A DNA stretch of 64,000 nt from Gordionus sp. m RMFG-2023 (GCF_954871325.1 NC_088777.1:28683366-28747365), one strand, 5' to 3'; counted from the first letter of the stretch, positions 1 to 12,541 are shown. The notes: generated by a model from the sequence alone, not told the origin. Translations and numbers: made by a program.

Positions 1-1011
1 ATATAAATTATTATATGTAAATTAAATAATATATACTTTAATTTCTAAATTTATAAGCTTTGATATTTGTTTGGAAAACAAAACACCTATTAAAAAAAAT
101 ACGAACTAGAAGGACAATACCTATAATATTATCAAAAATAGAAGGTTATTTTATAAGCCCGGAACGAATATGAAATATATTTTTATTAGTTTATATATAA
201 TATAATAAATTACTTGTATATACATTAATATAAAAGCATGGTAATAATTTATTCCAAACAAGTATAGGAAATTTATTTATAAAAATATATAGACATATAG
301 TTGATATTCCTCTATTATATATAATTAGTTACAAAATACTAGGTAAAATTCCACTTTTACAGACATGTTTGACATTAGATAATATATTACAGTTTATATA
401 TTAACAAATTTTACTAATCTATGCTCTTCATAATAAATATTGAAACAATTTGCATTCAATTATTTAACGCCATCTATTTAAATATAAAATTATACTAAAA
501 TTTAATCTTCATATTATTCATCCCACAATGTCTAAAAGATATTTTCTGATGTCCTTATCAATATTTTATAGTTTTCTGTAAAATATATAATTCGTATTCA
601 TAAAAATTATTTGATTGTTATATGATAATTGATAAAATTAGATATACTGTAAATATAAGACATATATAATTCCACTGTTTGTATCAGGCGCGTACGTAGG
701 AATTTGATCTGTGGGAGGGGGGGGGGGGAATAATAAAATTTTTTAAGAAATATTATAGTTATTTAAAAATATTAAGCATCAATTTATTAGGACTAATAAC
801 TTTTCTCACACACAATTTTAAATTATGTGAATTATAAAAAAATTATATATATAAACCATTCAAAAACTATAAAATAAATGTGAATTATAAAATAAAAATA
901 TAACACCATATGAATCACTTAAATGACCTAAAATTGAAATTTGAATATTTTTATCCCTTAAAATTTATATATAAAGTATAAAAAATTTAAATGTTGGAAA
1001 TGTCACAAAAA

Positions 1012-2095
1012 GTTTCTTATGTATATTTTGAGCTAATTTTTCCATTATCTCATCCTTGCTTGGCGTTAAATGCCTATGAATATTCAAAAGATCCAAACCA
1101 TTCAATCTACTTTCAGAAGTTATACTTCATTTCATAGGTTTGTTTTTCAGGGACTTGCAGGCCCGTCCCCCAGGCCGGACCGTATTTTAATTTTTTTAAA
1201 TATACTCGGGCTGGGCCCGAAATTTTTTTAAAAAAAACACCCGGGCTGGGCCTGAAAATCTTTTTTTAAAAAATATCCGGGCCGAGCTGTATATTTTAAA
1301 ACCAAATATTTGAAATCGCCATTATTAGCTATAAAAATCAAAAATAAATATAATTTATTTTAAAAATATTCGGGCCGGGCCTGAAAATTTTATTTTCAAA
1401 AAAGCGGGGCCGGGCTTGAAAATTTTTTTTAAAAAAACCGGGCCGGGCCAAAAAAAATCTTGAATAAAAATCAGGACCGTGCCCTGCAAATGGTACCTCT
1501 ACAGGGTTCTGTTATTCTTCTTAAAAAAGAGAATATTTTCTCATTAGTTTACTAATGGGAAGAGTTGCTAATATATATAACCATTTTAATACATTGGGAA
1601 TATAATCTAAAATGTGTTTGAAATAAAGCATCCATAGCATTTTTTGAGACTGTATCAACCATAGTTATTCCGCTAATAAGGCATCATAAGATACTTTAAC
1701 ATCTTCATGATAAAAATTTAACAAATATTTATTTTTTTTCTATCACCATCTGAAAGAGGTTGGGAAGGGTTTTGTGAAAGTAATATCTGCAGATTGGTAA
1801 GTGCTGCATGATGAATAAAAAACCATTCATTTATTTGGGTTATAAATGTATCTAATAGAGGGGACATTTGTTTTATAATACTCTTCTACTGATCCTTTAT
1901 TGATGTTTTGACGATGAGTTTGCTTGCTGCAAGTCGAGGGGGACAAATATTAAACACGTATAGTTCTGTTTTTGACTCAACAATAACTTATAAAATATGA
2001 ATCAACATTAGCTCTAATTTCCTTGAGTTCTAATAAAATGCTCTGTGATATTCTCATCTTCTTAATCAGGTCAATGTCATGTTTTTGAAAAGTAT
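1012..2095 (-). pseudogene. hAT transposase remnant, C-terminal half
   Basis: Reading the minus strand from 2095 down, recognisable hAT transposase blocks appear in order: a helical stretch with KHDIDLIKKMRISQS; the block THRQNINKGSVEEYYKTN, close to the RQTxRxN..EEYY signature of ZMYM1-like hAT proteins; YIPNVLKWLYILATLPIS, the start of the hAT C-terminal dimerisation domain; and, beyond the 1148-1511 insertion, SRLNGLDLLNIHRHL, its end. Several stops and frame changes lie between blocks. The product would have bound the element ends and cut and pasted it. This is a clear pseudogene; the family assignment is firm, the exact borders are not. Confidence 0.75.
1148..1511. mobile_element. Small GC-rich hAT derivative (MITE)
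   Basis: 364 bp bounded by CAGGGACTTGCAGG and, inverted, CAGAACCCTGTAGAGG. The interior is built of GGCCCGG blocks separated by A/T runs. Both termini match those of the larger element at 43194-50202 (CAGAGACCTGCAG; also GAGGTACCATTTGCA near the end). The flanking 8-mers TTGTTTTT and TTATTCTT agree at 6 of 8 positions, a decayed hAT duplication. It interrupts the dimerisation domain of the host hAT transposase, whose conserved blocks resume on either side. Confidence 0.7.
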
Positions 2096-2099
2096 TACA

Positions 2100-2411
2100 T
2101 GTTGTAGCAGTTAGAAAAAAGAAGAAATAAATTTAATATAATATACTAAATGTCAGTCAATTTTTATGACATGAACAATTAATTTTCCTTGAGGGAAGAA
2201 GAGAGAATGAGGAGATCACGGGATGCCAGCTGGGGAAGAACATAGAATATATATTGGATGTCTTGGTTGGATCATGTAATGGAATAGTTATTGGTTAATA
2301 TATTTTTATATTAGTTGTTATTTTATCATTGTGAATAAATAATTTGAAAGAACTCTTGGATATTTAAGTTTAGATTAAGCTAAAGGGAAGGGTTGAGAGT
2401 AAGGGACATCT
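2100..2411 (+). repeat. LTR, first copy
   Basis: Starts TGTTGTAGCAGTTAG and ends near AGGGACATCT. It is preceded by TTACA at 2095-2099. Related to the inverted block at 15691-16036, especially around GTCAGTCA and TGCCAGCTG. Confidence 0.75.
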
Positions 2412-3285
2412 TTTGTTAGTTGTTGACCGTGAACCAGGATCGGCATAAGGGTTTTGGTACATAATGCAATTATTAACCACTATACAGTTGTCAGGAAGAG
2501 GTGAGATTAAGGGATTTTAGAATTTTATTTTAGATGTTTAGCGAAAAAAAAAGAAAAAAGGATAGAAAGTATGTAATGAGTATTAGGCCTGAAAATGAAA
2601 TCATGAATTTATTATAGTAATTTATATGTTACCTTAAAAATAAACTTTGGTTAAGGGTTGATATTTGATTCATTTTGGCCTATTTAAGACAATAATATTT
2701 GTGGTATTAGATGTCTTCATTTTGGCCATTTAAGACAATATTATTTGTTATATTATATGTCTAGATTTATATTTTACATCCAATGTTTGACAATAGGTAG
2801 TGTCTTATTATTTGGTAGGCCTTAAGACTCATTGAATGGTGTTATAGGTATTCCGTCATAGGAAAATCAGACCTCAAGATATGCAGGACAGAAAGATTGC
2901 TGAATATTTAAATGTTGGGGATTATCATGAAAAGGGAAGTATTCAATTGGTGATTTGTAAGTGTGATTAAGATATAAATTTGTGTAATTGGGGATGTATG
3001 AAAATATATATAGAAGTGGATTTTTTGTAATAAAGTATTTGTTATAAAATTATGCATTTGGGTTTTTAAAGGGATGCACATGTGTGGGATGGTTTATTAT
3101 CAAATAATGTTACTATATTGTATATGTAATCCAGTTTCAATTAAGGTTGATATATTATTAAGGGATCTATTGAGGGTGAGTTAATATTGTTTATTTTGAA
3201 GTAATTAACCATTTTTATGAAATATGGTGTAATGTGAATTACACATATGATATATTTAATTATTTTATTTAATGTATGAATTTGA

Positions 3286-3605
3286 TATATATAAATTTGG
3301 CATGGATTTATATGATATATGGGCAAAATATGAATTTGATATATATATAAATTTGGCATGGATTTATATGCTATATGGGCAAAATATGAATTTGATATAT
3401 ATATAAATTTGGCATGGATTTATATGATATATGGGCAAAATATGAATTAGATATATATATAAATTTGGCATGGATTTATATGATATATGGGCCAAATATG
3501 AATTTGATATATATAAAAATTTGTATGGATGTATATGATATATGGGCAAAATATGAATTTGATATATATATATATTAGGTATGGATTTATATGATATATT
3601 GGTAG
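3286..3605. repeat. 56-bp tandem repeat inside the LTR element
   Basis: Five to six copies of a unit of about 56 bp containing ATGGGCAAAATATGAATTT, GATATATATATAAA and GGCATGGATTTATATG. Minus-strand reading frames through it are repeat translations (IHILPIYHINPCQIYIY), not genes. Confidence 0.85.
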
Positions 3606-4760
3606 AAATTATGGTACTGAATATTTTTTTTAAAATTATGAAATCTTTATATTTAATATATATTTATTTTTAAATTATAAAATTTTATAAAAATTTTTAT
3701 TTACATGTATTTTACTGTGTTTATTGTAATTTTTATTAAAAGGAAAATATTTTTATGGATAAGGTCAGCCATGTGTTGATGGGTATGCCTTAAGATGGAA
3801 ATATTGTTTAATGTAAATACTTGAGAAAGTTTTTTTTTGTAAGTTTATTTTGTGTATTACATTTTTTTTTATCTTTGTAATAATTTTATAGCACATCATT
3901 TTACTATGTATATTATGAACGTGTATTTAAAAAAAAAACTCAGATTATTTTATATTGTAAATGTTATATTAAAAATTCTCTACATATATGCCATATAGCC
4001 CATTATATTCTCAATTTTTGTTACTTTGCATTCTACATTTCTGTGAATCCCTGCTAATTGTGATGGCAGGGTTAAGTAGAAATGATATATTTTTCTTAGG
4101 ATACTGAGTAATTCCTAGGAGAAAAATATTTTATTTTCTACGTATTATATATTTTTCCTCCTTATAAAATATTAAGTTTATGTCTATACATATTCCTTGT
4201 AATTTTATTTAAAATCTTTGTTCGGCAAATTTTCGCAATTATTTTCAATACCTAAAAATGGATTTTTCTATCTATTTTAGGAGATATTTATAAAAAATGT
4301 AGCTTTGTTTTTTTTTCACATGACCGAAGGAAAATTACATGTTGTTGAAATTGCATTTCACACATAAACCATTTGTTTAAATTACAGTTTTATATGTAAA
4401 ATCATTATTTCCTAATTCTCATTAATCAGACCCCGAATAATGTATATTATAGCTCCTATTTCCCAAATGTCTTAAATTAAATGAATTATTATGTTTTGCT
4501 GATATTACATTGTCAATATTAATGTTCCATAGATTATAAATAGGGATACCACGATGTAAATGTCATTATTGATTATGTTTTCCAGCGATTATATATTAAA
4601 TGTATCGGAGTTATTATACTATAAATCATCCTAAAAGGAGGCGATTCAATAAATTCCCTGAACGTTTTCAAGGCGTACCGAAAGTTGATACAATTCAAAT
4701 GGGCGATTCGATACAATGCCACCAGAGAGAGAGGGACGCTGGGCCTGTGAAGGGTGGGCG

Positions 4761-5075
4761 TGTTGTAGCAGTTAGAAAAAAGAAGAAATAAATTTAATAT
4801 AATATAGTAAATGTCAGTCAATTTTTAAGACATGTACAATTAATTTTCCTTGGGGGAAGAAGAGAGAATGGGGAGATCACGGGATGCCAGCTGTGGGAGA
4901 ACAAAACATATATATTGGATGTCATGGATCATGTAATGGAATAGTTATTGGTTATTGGTTTATATATTTTTATATTAGTTGTTATTTTATCATTGTGAAT
5001 AAATAATTTGAAAGAACTCTTGGATATTTAAGTGTAGATTAAGCCAAAGGGAAGCGTTGAGAGTAAGGGGCATCT
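4761..5075 (+). repeat. LTR, second copy
   Basis: Same start TGTTGTAGCAGTTAG, preceded by a G-rich stretch (GTGAAGGGTGGGCG) that could be the polypurine tract, and followed by TTACA at 5076-5080. The exact end could be a few bases off because similarity continues briefly into GTTGTTGA. Confidence 0.75.
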
Positions 5076-5127
5076 TTACAGTTGTTGAAAATAGTTGTAT
5101 AATTAAATAATACATTCTAATGAGAAA

Positions 5128-5330
5128 AGAAATTTGGAATAAGTATTGAATCCAATAATTTTCCTGCTTCTGAGGAAATATTTATTTCAAGCCATTGTGA
5201 TATTTCAGTAATAGTATTAATAATCGGCTCTTCTAACTCCATAAAAGCTGTTACTGCTTGATGGCGGAGACCAGTTCTCGTTGGACAAGCTTGCAATCTT
5301 TTTCCCTGTTGGACAAGGAGTTTCAGGGAT
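5128..5330 (-). pseudogene. hAT transposase remnant, central part
   Basis: The minus strand shows a CPTR block followed by RHQAVTAFMELEEPIINTI and SEAGKLLDSI, typical of the middle of ZMYM1/THAP-associated hAT transposases (CPTRW... then EEPI). It belongs to the same gene as the 1012-2095 remnant; the LTR element 2100-5075 lies between. The expected W of CPTRW is absent. Upstream (5331-5580) no further transposase is recognisable. Confidence 0.65.
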
Positions 5331-5935
5331 AATTATTATTTGATTAGAAATTTAGATAAATATTACGCCACTAAAATTTGAAAATAATAGGTAAATATTA
5401 CGCCAAGGAAAACTTAAAATCGAAATTAATTGATAAAATAAAGTAGATGAATATGAAAAATAAATGTAATTAAATATATATATGAGATAGGAATAAATAT
5501 TAACAAATATATAAATTAATATTTACAATAATATTTTTGAAAAATATAATCGGGCATCTGCATTTTTTTGGCTTTAGGGAGGGGGGGGGTGATTTGTGAC
5601 CCCCCCCCCCCGCTTACGCGCCTGGTTTGTATTGATTGTGCTTTAATTTGGCTTATATTACATTTCTTTAAAAACATTTTTGGTTTACTTTTATTATATA
5701 TAAATGCTTTTCCATGCATAAATTATGATGAATGGTTTTAGTTTAAAAAATATCAACTTTTTTACATTCTTTCTTTCAAATTATTGTTTAAGATATATGC
5801 ATAAATTTTGAGGGGTCAGGGAGTAGGGGGAGGATTAAGGGGGATATTTTTTATTAGCTTAAAATGATATTCACAAAAAGTGATAAATTTATGAAGGGGG
5901 GGATTTCCCCTTGCTTCACCCTGGCTACGCCTATG

Positions 5936-6375
5936 TTTCCGTAGATGTTTTAGGGAAAGGATGATCTTTTAATTAAGGATTGTCCCGGGAGTCAAGAAAA
6001 AGGTGGAACATGAATTCAGAAGGGAGTGGGGATAATACAAAATATTAGAATAAAGAAATATAATTATTTTTATAATATAGATTGTCTTTATAATTATTTT
6101 GATATATTTGGATATACTAATTATTGGTATAAATATTTATGAGTAGATAGTTTAGATAGGAGAATTTTTATTAAATTTTTATATTTTATTAGTTATTATT
6201 TTAAAGTAAATTTTTGAGACTTTTTTTAGAGTAGTTTTAAGTAAGTGTCAGTTTTATAGGATATTTTGGAAGGTAGGTAGGGTTTTAAATATTATTATTA
6301 ATTATTGTTTATTTAATGATAAGGGTGATGTTATAAAGACTTATAAGGGCATAGTATGTAAGGAAGAAAGATTGT
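5936..6375. other. AT-rich spacer, no gene seen
   Basis: Between the end of the outer transposon and the start of the palindrome. Only short reading frames; no repeat recognised elsewhere in the window. Confidence 0.5.
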
Positions 6376-6489
6376 AGTAATCATTTCGATTGTAATTGTC
6401 GTAAACATCAAATATAATTGACAATAAGAATAACTTGTATCAAATATGAATATATTGTATCATGTAAACAAAATCGGTATCTATGTATT

Positions 6490-7470
6490 TTATATAATAA
6501 TAATAATAATTGACAGCCCTTCACTTCTTCAACGTCATCACGACACCTTCCCCCTTTGCAAACAATTTTTCATTTTCCATCTCATACTCACCCTACAGCA
6601 TCATATCATTTTAATGTACTCCGGCATCATACCATTCCATTCATTCGACCAAATCTCATTTGCCTCCCATTTGACCCTACTTCGACATCATACCATTCCA
6701 TTCATTCAACCAAATCCCATCTGCCTCCCATTTGCCCATTACCATTTATCATCATCCCAATCCCATATCATTGCTAAATCCCATTCGAATATTACCAATC
6801 ATTCATCATCATCCAAATCCCATTCCCATCACCATCTCTAATTATTTGACCATTACCATACTTCATCATTCCCCAAATCAAACTAGCTCATTGCATTACC
6901 CTTCATCATCATCCCCAAATCAAATTAGACCATTTCAAATCAAATTACACAAATTAAATTAGACCATTGCAAATCAAATTAGACCATTGCTAAATCCTAT
7001 CTGAACATTACCCATCATTCATCATCATTCCCAAATCCCCATTTAACCATTACCATTGTTAATCATTTGCCATTACCATTTTTCATCACCCACATCTAAT
7101 TCACCATTGTTCTCCATATCATTATCCATCTGGTTTCATTCGCAACCTTCTCCATCCCTCCATCATCATCCCCAAATCCCCATTTGACAATTACCATTGT
7201 TAATCATTTGCCCATTACCATTCTTCATCACCCACATCTAATTGACCATTGTTCTCCATATCATTATCCATCTTGTTTCATTCGCAACCTTCTCCATCAT
7301 ATCCCATTTGATCCTTTATTTGTATTATTATCATTGTACTTTCCTCATTACTCCTCCTCCAATCTCCATTGTTCATTTCACCTCCCATTTGAACATTCCC
7401 AATCACCCCTCACTTCACCATTTAATACCCATCAACCATCTAACACCAAGATACCTTTCTATTTCCTTCT
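6490..7470. repeat. CCATTACCATT-rich degenerate minisatellite (left arm)
   Basis: A pyrimidine/A-rich stretch built of loosely repeated CCCATTTGACCATTACCATT and CATCATCATCCCAAATCCC units. Its inverted counterpart is 20500-21440. Open reading frames here in all plus frames (for example 6446-6841 and 7184-7510) arise from the biased composition, rich in H, S, P, I and T, and are not credible genes. A poly-T tract follows at 7450-7620. Confidence 0.75.
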
Positions 7471-7869
7471 TTTTCTTTTTAAAAAAAATTTTTTTTTTTT
7501 CTTTTTTTAAACTTTATAACTATTCCTTTTTTAATTTCATAATTTTCTTTAATCTTTTTTTTTTTTAATCATAATTTTTCTTTTTTTTTCTTTCTTTTCT
7601 TTTTAATTCTTTTTTTTAACAAAACCACATCTTTACAATACCAATAACCATTATTTAATACATATAACATTGCTTTCAAAAATATTATCTAAATATATAA
7701 TCATTTATCTGCTGCACTCATTCCAAAAAAAAAATTAAAAACAGCATATTATAATCGGTTACCACCAAATAAATTGTCTAGTAATTTATATTTTAAATCA
7801 CTCATAAACAGTAATTATATATTACTAGTAGATAGCCCGTCAAAAATGACGGGGAATTAAAATTTTCTT

Positions 7870-9060
7870 CTTACTTTTATGCTAGATGTTACCTGTTATT
7901 TGAAAATAATATCCAATTTTTATTCTATTTACCCCCTCCCCCTTCAGGACAGGTTCAATCCATTAAAACTAAGTGCTATGGTTTAAGTATAAATTTAAAG
8001 CATTTACTTGATAATACCAATATTATTTGTTAAATATTACTGATTACTTATACTTAATATTTAATATTAAAAAAAATTTCCAGGCAAAGTCCAAAGCCAT
8101 ATTAATTATGAAAATTCTTCCAAGCCCAATGAAAGATCATAATAATTTTGGTAGTTGAGAACTGAAATAAAATATTTAAATAATCATAATGAATTTAAAA
8201 ATACAATCAAAATTCAGATTTTCATGGGCCTTGGTTTTTTGATCAGGTCAAGCCCAGGCCTGCTAAAAAATTTGTTTTGAGCCAATATCTGACCTATTAT
8301 TAATAATAAAAAAATTCTCAAGCGTCCAGGCTCATAATAATTTTGAAAAATTTTCCCCAAGCCCAGCCCAATATAATTTATAAAAATATTTTCCAAGCCC
8401 AGCTCAACCTATAATAATTTTATAAAAAAAATTTCTCAAACCTGGCCAGCCGATAGTAATTTTCAAAATTTTTTTCCAAGCCTGGAGATAGGTAAATCTC
8501 TAAAAACCATATCTATTTTTTAGTCTATTTTTACCCAGCTCACCCCAACCAAAGCCAACCCATTAAGACTAAGAGTGAATACTATTTTTTTGAATAAAAA
8601 TATATTTAAATTAGATTTTACCTGAGGGCCATATAAATATTCTGTGCTAAATATTACACCTATGCCTAATATTTAAAAATTCAAGCCAGGTCCTCGCACT
8701 TGGTTTTCTCAAACTCGCAAAAGACCATAATAATTTTGATAGTTGAGGACTGAAATAAAATATATAAAAAGTCACAATGCATTTAAAAATACAATCAGAA
8801 AATGGAAGTTGCATGGGCCTTGGTTTTTGATCAGGCCTTGCCATGTCTTCGAAAAAAATTTTCAGGCCAATTTCTAGTCCATATTTAAAATTAAAAAATT
8901 TACAGGAATCTTAGATAATAATAATTATGAAAAATGTTTCTCAAGCTATGTCCAAGTCCATATTAATGGTGAAAAATATTTTCCAAGCCCAGGAAAACCC
9001 AAATAATTTATTTTGATCCAGAAAAATAGGTCTGATGTAAGGGGCTTAGAAGAATTAAAT
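7870..9060 (+). repeat. Interspersed repeat with AAGCCCAG/ATAATTTT sub-units
   Basis: A run of degenerate 35-40 bp sub-units alternating GC-rich CAAGCCCAGSCC and AT-rich AATAATTTTGAAAAATTT. The same sequence, inverted, occurs at 57820-58630 and 61590-62160, sharing specific stretches such as GGAGATAGGTAAATCTC with its complement near 58370. Contains no gene. It resembles sub-terminal repeats of hAT elements but no hAT ends are seen. Confidence 0.7.
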
Positions 9061-9568
9061 CTGTCTAATTTCAAAATTCTCATCAAATGAAAGGTAAATA
9101 TCTGATTTACCTCTGATTATACTGGTGAGCTCCTGGTATTTATATGAAATTCATGAATACATATTAAAGTACCATTCTGAAAATATGTTCATCCTAATTT
9201 AAATTTTAAACAAACCAAATGGTTTATTACTTAGTTACAAAATATAAAATTAAATTTAAGAAATTGTAATTAAATTACAATCCAAAAATAAAAAGATATG
9301 TCTAAGTTAACAATTTAAATTTTATCCAATATGATTTCCATCATATTTTTTAAATTTTGATATTTCTAATGACGGGTAAATTCTCTCTTTATTTCAATAG
9401 TTGCTGATATAATATGTTATCAAAAGTTTATAGCAAATAATAAATTTTTTTATATGGTAAAATTAATAAAGGTAAAAAAATATAAAAATATAATTTGCGA
9501 AAGGGTAAGGGATAAAAGAATGGAAACTAGGAAAGAGAAGGGAGAGAGAGAGCATAGACATAGGAGAT

Positions 9569-12541
9569 TATTCAATGGAAGAGATGAAACTTAGGTAGTT
9601 AGAGCGAATGATGGCGGTAGCAAGTCTTTGTCGTAAAAAAAGGGACTCTTTAGGCTGATCGGTTTTTTCCCGAATCCGTTTGCCTAATTCTTTAAAAAAA
9701 CTTAGAGCTTTGCTACCGAAGGTGGTAAGAGTAGAGCAGGCGATAGGTATGAATAAGAAAAAGGGGTCTATGGAACTATATTTGATAGTTTTACGAGTTT
9801 CTGCTAGAGCGAGGGCATCGACGTTGTGGTTGGATGGTGCATTTGGGTCAATGCAGGTGAATTCCCAGACTAGTAGCTGGCCCCTTGACCAAGGAATCAA
9901 GGACATTCCATCAGGACCGTTTTCCGTCGGATCTAAAAATGCCGGTCGGTTCAAGTCTTGATGGAATGCCTGTGGATTTGAGAGCGCTCAATATGATGTC
10001 ATTGCAATTGGTGTGCCGTGGAAAACGGCCTCGGCAAAAGCGGCAATGGAGGCAATGTCTGCCCTTGCGATCGACGCTGGTTTCGCAATGTTTGCATTGG
10101 TACGGTAGAACAATTTCGTAATTGAGCCGTAATCCAATGGCAAATCTTAGCTTGTCAGCGGTCAGCAACAAGTCGAGGTTGTTGGAGGGTATAGTTTCCA
10201 GAAACTCGTAACCCGATCCTTGGTTTAATTGGTGAAAGACTGTGAGATCGTCGTCATGAAGGCTCGATTTTAGGTAAGCGACGGAGCCTTCATTGAGTGG
10301 AGTATCCCAGTCTCTCTGTAAACAGGAGGAGGGTCGAGGAGTGTTTGGGACAACGGAATTGTCCCAAATGGTCTGGGCTTCAGCTAATAATGGGTCAGGA
10401 AAGTGAGAAAGCTGGCTAATGTGTGAGTCAGATGAGAGGCGGGAGGCGATGAATCCACTGATGGAAAGAGTTAGAGGTGAGCGTAAGCCGATGCCCCCGA
10501 GCTTGCATGGAAGTGATGCTTGTAGCCATGAATTATGGTTGAAGCGAAGATTAAGGATCTCTTCGGCAAGAGATTTGACGGAAGTTTCAAATGATTTTAG
10601 TGAGTCGGGAAATTTAAAGATTGAGGTGGATCGAAGAGCGTAAAGAATTTTAGGAATGTAGTAAAAGTTTTTGAGGAGAAAAAAAGCTTGATGGCGAGGG
10701 AGAAATTTAGAGATGTTTTTGAAATGAAGTAAGCTAGATGATGCGTTAGTGAAGAAGTGATTAATGGATTGCATGCCACCGACAGGTGAGCCGAGATGAG
10801 TGAGGGATGATAGCTCGGTTGTAAGGAAGTTATGGGTGAATGGGATGGAACAATGAAGTGGACAGATCTCGGTTTTTTGTTCGTTAAGTGAAAGTCCAAT
10901 TGCGGCGGAATGTGTATTAATGATGGCGATAGCCTTGGCGACCTCATGAGGGGAGCCGCAGAATATTCCGTCGTCGATGTACCAAGTGTGGAGTGGAAGA
11001 TTGCAGTTGGTAGAAATGTTTTTGACCATTTCGTTGATTCCAATGCAGAAAATTATCGAGCCTAGAGGATCGCCTTGCTGGATCCCTTCAGATGATGAAA
11101 GTAAGTAGTTGTTGAATTGGAGATGAGATGGCTTGGAATAGCAGGAGTGGAAAAATTGGGAGAAGGTGGGAAATGAGTGGTATATTTGTGGAAGAAAGTG
11201 GGAACGGCGAATGGAGTTGAAGGCGTTAGAGAAATCAATTTTGACGAGGATTTCGTCACTAGGGTTGGTTTGGAGATGGATGCGAGTAGCGTGTGTGGCT
11301 ATTTCGCAACCACCCTGGATGCCAATACCGAGTTGATGGGGTGCTAAAATTAAGGCTGCGTTGTCCTTAATTTTGGAAGCTATAAGTTTAGCAACGAGAC
11401 GACGGAATACGGTCCCGATTGCTATCGGCCGGATGTCCTTGTTCGGCTTTTCGAGTGCGATTAATTTAGCGCCAAACAGGAGTGGCCTGATGGATTCGGG
11501 AACAGGTCCATGTGCTATTTTGTTGCAGAATGTTGTTAGATTCTGTAAAATAGGGACCTGGCTGACTATGAGGGGGGATGTAAGGTCCTGGAGGAAGATG
11601 GGGCGAAGCCCATCATACCCGGGCGAGGAGTCGTGATGAAAGGATAGGATACTTTTGCGCACCTCGACGGGGGTAAAATTAGTGGGAAATATGTTGGGCG
11701 GAGGAGGAGGTATGAGGTCACCTCCAGAAGGGTGCTTAAGTTTAAGTTTGTTGTAGCTCTCCTCATTACTGGTTGCAATTGAGTCGTCAGATGCTAGTAG
11801 GCGGAGAGCAGATTTAATGTTTATATTGTTTATTTTATTAGAAATTATCTTAGCCTTTAATTGGAGGCTGGAAAGTTATTTAGAATTATGAGGAGAAAAG
11901 GTGGATGTGAGGGTGAGGGGGTGTATGGTTGCGTCTTTAATTTGTTGGGTTAAAGATTTGTGAATCTCAGGATTGGGAGGTTGGAGAGTCGTGAAAGAAA
12001 ATGAAAAGAGTTTGAGCCAATGATCTAGAGAGGAAAAGTTATTTAATAGTGAATCAAGACAGGTAGAGAGAGCTTTGGCTACTTGTATTCTAGAGCCTTT
12101 GGGAATTCTAGAAATAATGGGAGGTTTGTCAGATTTTAGAAAGTTAATGATGTCGACGTGAGTGGTAGGTGGGAGGGAAATGAATGTGTCTGATGTGGTT
12201 GGTATGTGGGCGTTATTGGATGAGGTGGAAGTATAATTGTGAGTAGAAAAAATGGAGAGGGGATTTTGGAAGGGAGGGGAAGGACGCTTTCCAGACTCAG
12301 GACAAGCAATGCCTTTGGATTTGTGCTTGGTGAAAAGGCCGGATTTAGTGATTTTTATGTTTTTGGAACACGTGGGGCAGCGTTCTATTGTGTGACTAAA
12401 GGAGAGGCTATGAATTGAGTGAAAGAACTTATCAGTGAGAGAAATGTCAAATTATTTTGTACAATGAAAGCAGATGTGATGGAGAGTAAGGAGAAATGAT
12501 CTATAGAGAATAATGAGATTGTAAAAACAAGATTTTTCCAT
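9569..12541 (-). pseudogene. LINE ORF: zinc finger, reverse transcriptase, endonuclease
   Basis: Starts MEKSCFYNLIILYRS at 12541. Residues about 50-85 hold a zinc finger (CPTCSKNIK...H...C). RT follows from about 11660: SSPGYDGLRPIFLQDL, GAKLIALEKPNKDIRPIAIG (motifs 1-2), VKIDFSNAFNSIRR (first catalytic Asp), GIQQGDPLGSIIF, YIDDGIFC (catalytic YIDD) and LGSPVGG. After it comes a zinc knuckle CKHCETSVDRKGRHCLHC, then RPDGMSLIPW and VWEFTCIDPNAPS, resembling a PD-(D/E)XK endonuclease core. By eye it has two in-frame stops (near 12452 and 11880) and one frameshift near 9916, between the knuckle and the endonuclease, so this copy is recently dead. The product would nick target DNA and prime reverse transcription from it. 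Confidence 0.8.

Larger units (their letters stand above)
2100..5075 (+). mobile_element. LTR retroelement without pol (fossil)
   Basis: Two direct repeats of about 312 and 315 bp (2100-2411 and 4761-5075) flank 2.35 kb of internal sequence, with TTACA directly before the first and after the second, the 5-bp duplication expected of an LTR insertion. The repeats start TGTTGTAGC. By eye they differ at roughly a dozen substitutions plus small indels, so the insertion is old but not ancient. No reverse transcriptase, protease or integrase is visible inside, so it looks like a non-autonomous form, presumably moved by the related Gypsy element whose LTR-like block at 15691-16036 shares its sequence. 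It lies inside the hAT transposase remnant. Confidence 0.75.
685..5624 (-). mobile_element. hAT element, CAGGCGCGTA termini
   Basis: Ends are CAGGCGCGTACGTAGG at 685 and CTTACGCGCCTG at 5624, each followed inward by a run of about a dozen G (left) or C (right). An exact 8-bp target duplication GTTTGTAT lies at 677-684 and 5625-5632. The uninterrupted target is present in the inverted outer-transposon copy at 42314-42321. Remains of a hAT transposase lie on the minus strand at about 1012-2095 and 5128-5330. The element was later hit by a GC-rich hAT derivative (1148-1511) and an LTR element (2100-5075). The transposase N-terminus is not found, so it is internally deleted and dead. Confidence 0.85.
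1..5935 (+). mobile_element. Outer DNA transposon, copy A (5' end outside window)
   Basis: Identified by an inverted second copy at 41996-56258. Segments 1-684 and 5633-5800 align in reverse to 42000-42790 and 56033-56130. The right end reads CTGGCTACGCCTATG at 5921-5935, matching the inverted end of the other copy (CCTGGTTACGCCTATG at 56243-56258), so the terminal motif is CATAGGCGTARCCAGG. A G-run lies just inside, as in several hAT families here. No transposase of its own is visible; nearly all internal length is later insertions. The superfamily is unassigned, hAT-like by its termini. The left end is cut by the window start, so the target duplication cannot be tested. Confidence 0.6.

Noticed and set aside
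3141-3549. Two minus-strand ORFs with repeated IHILPIYHINPCQIYIY-type peptides
   Set aside because: Translation of the 56-bp tandem repeat; period divisible near three keeps frames open. No start context or homology.
6446-7568. Overlapping plus-strand ORFs rich in H, S, P, I
   Set aside because: Open frames in three registers from a degenerate CCATTACCATT array; mirrored on the minus strand of the right arm (20571-21430).
9680-10121. Plus-strand ORFs across the LINE
   Set aside because: Shadows of the minus-strand LINE endonuclease and zinc-knuckle region.
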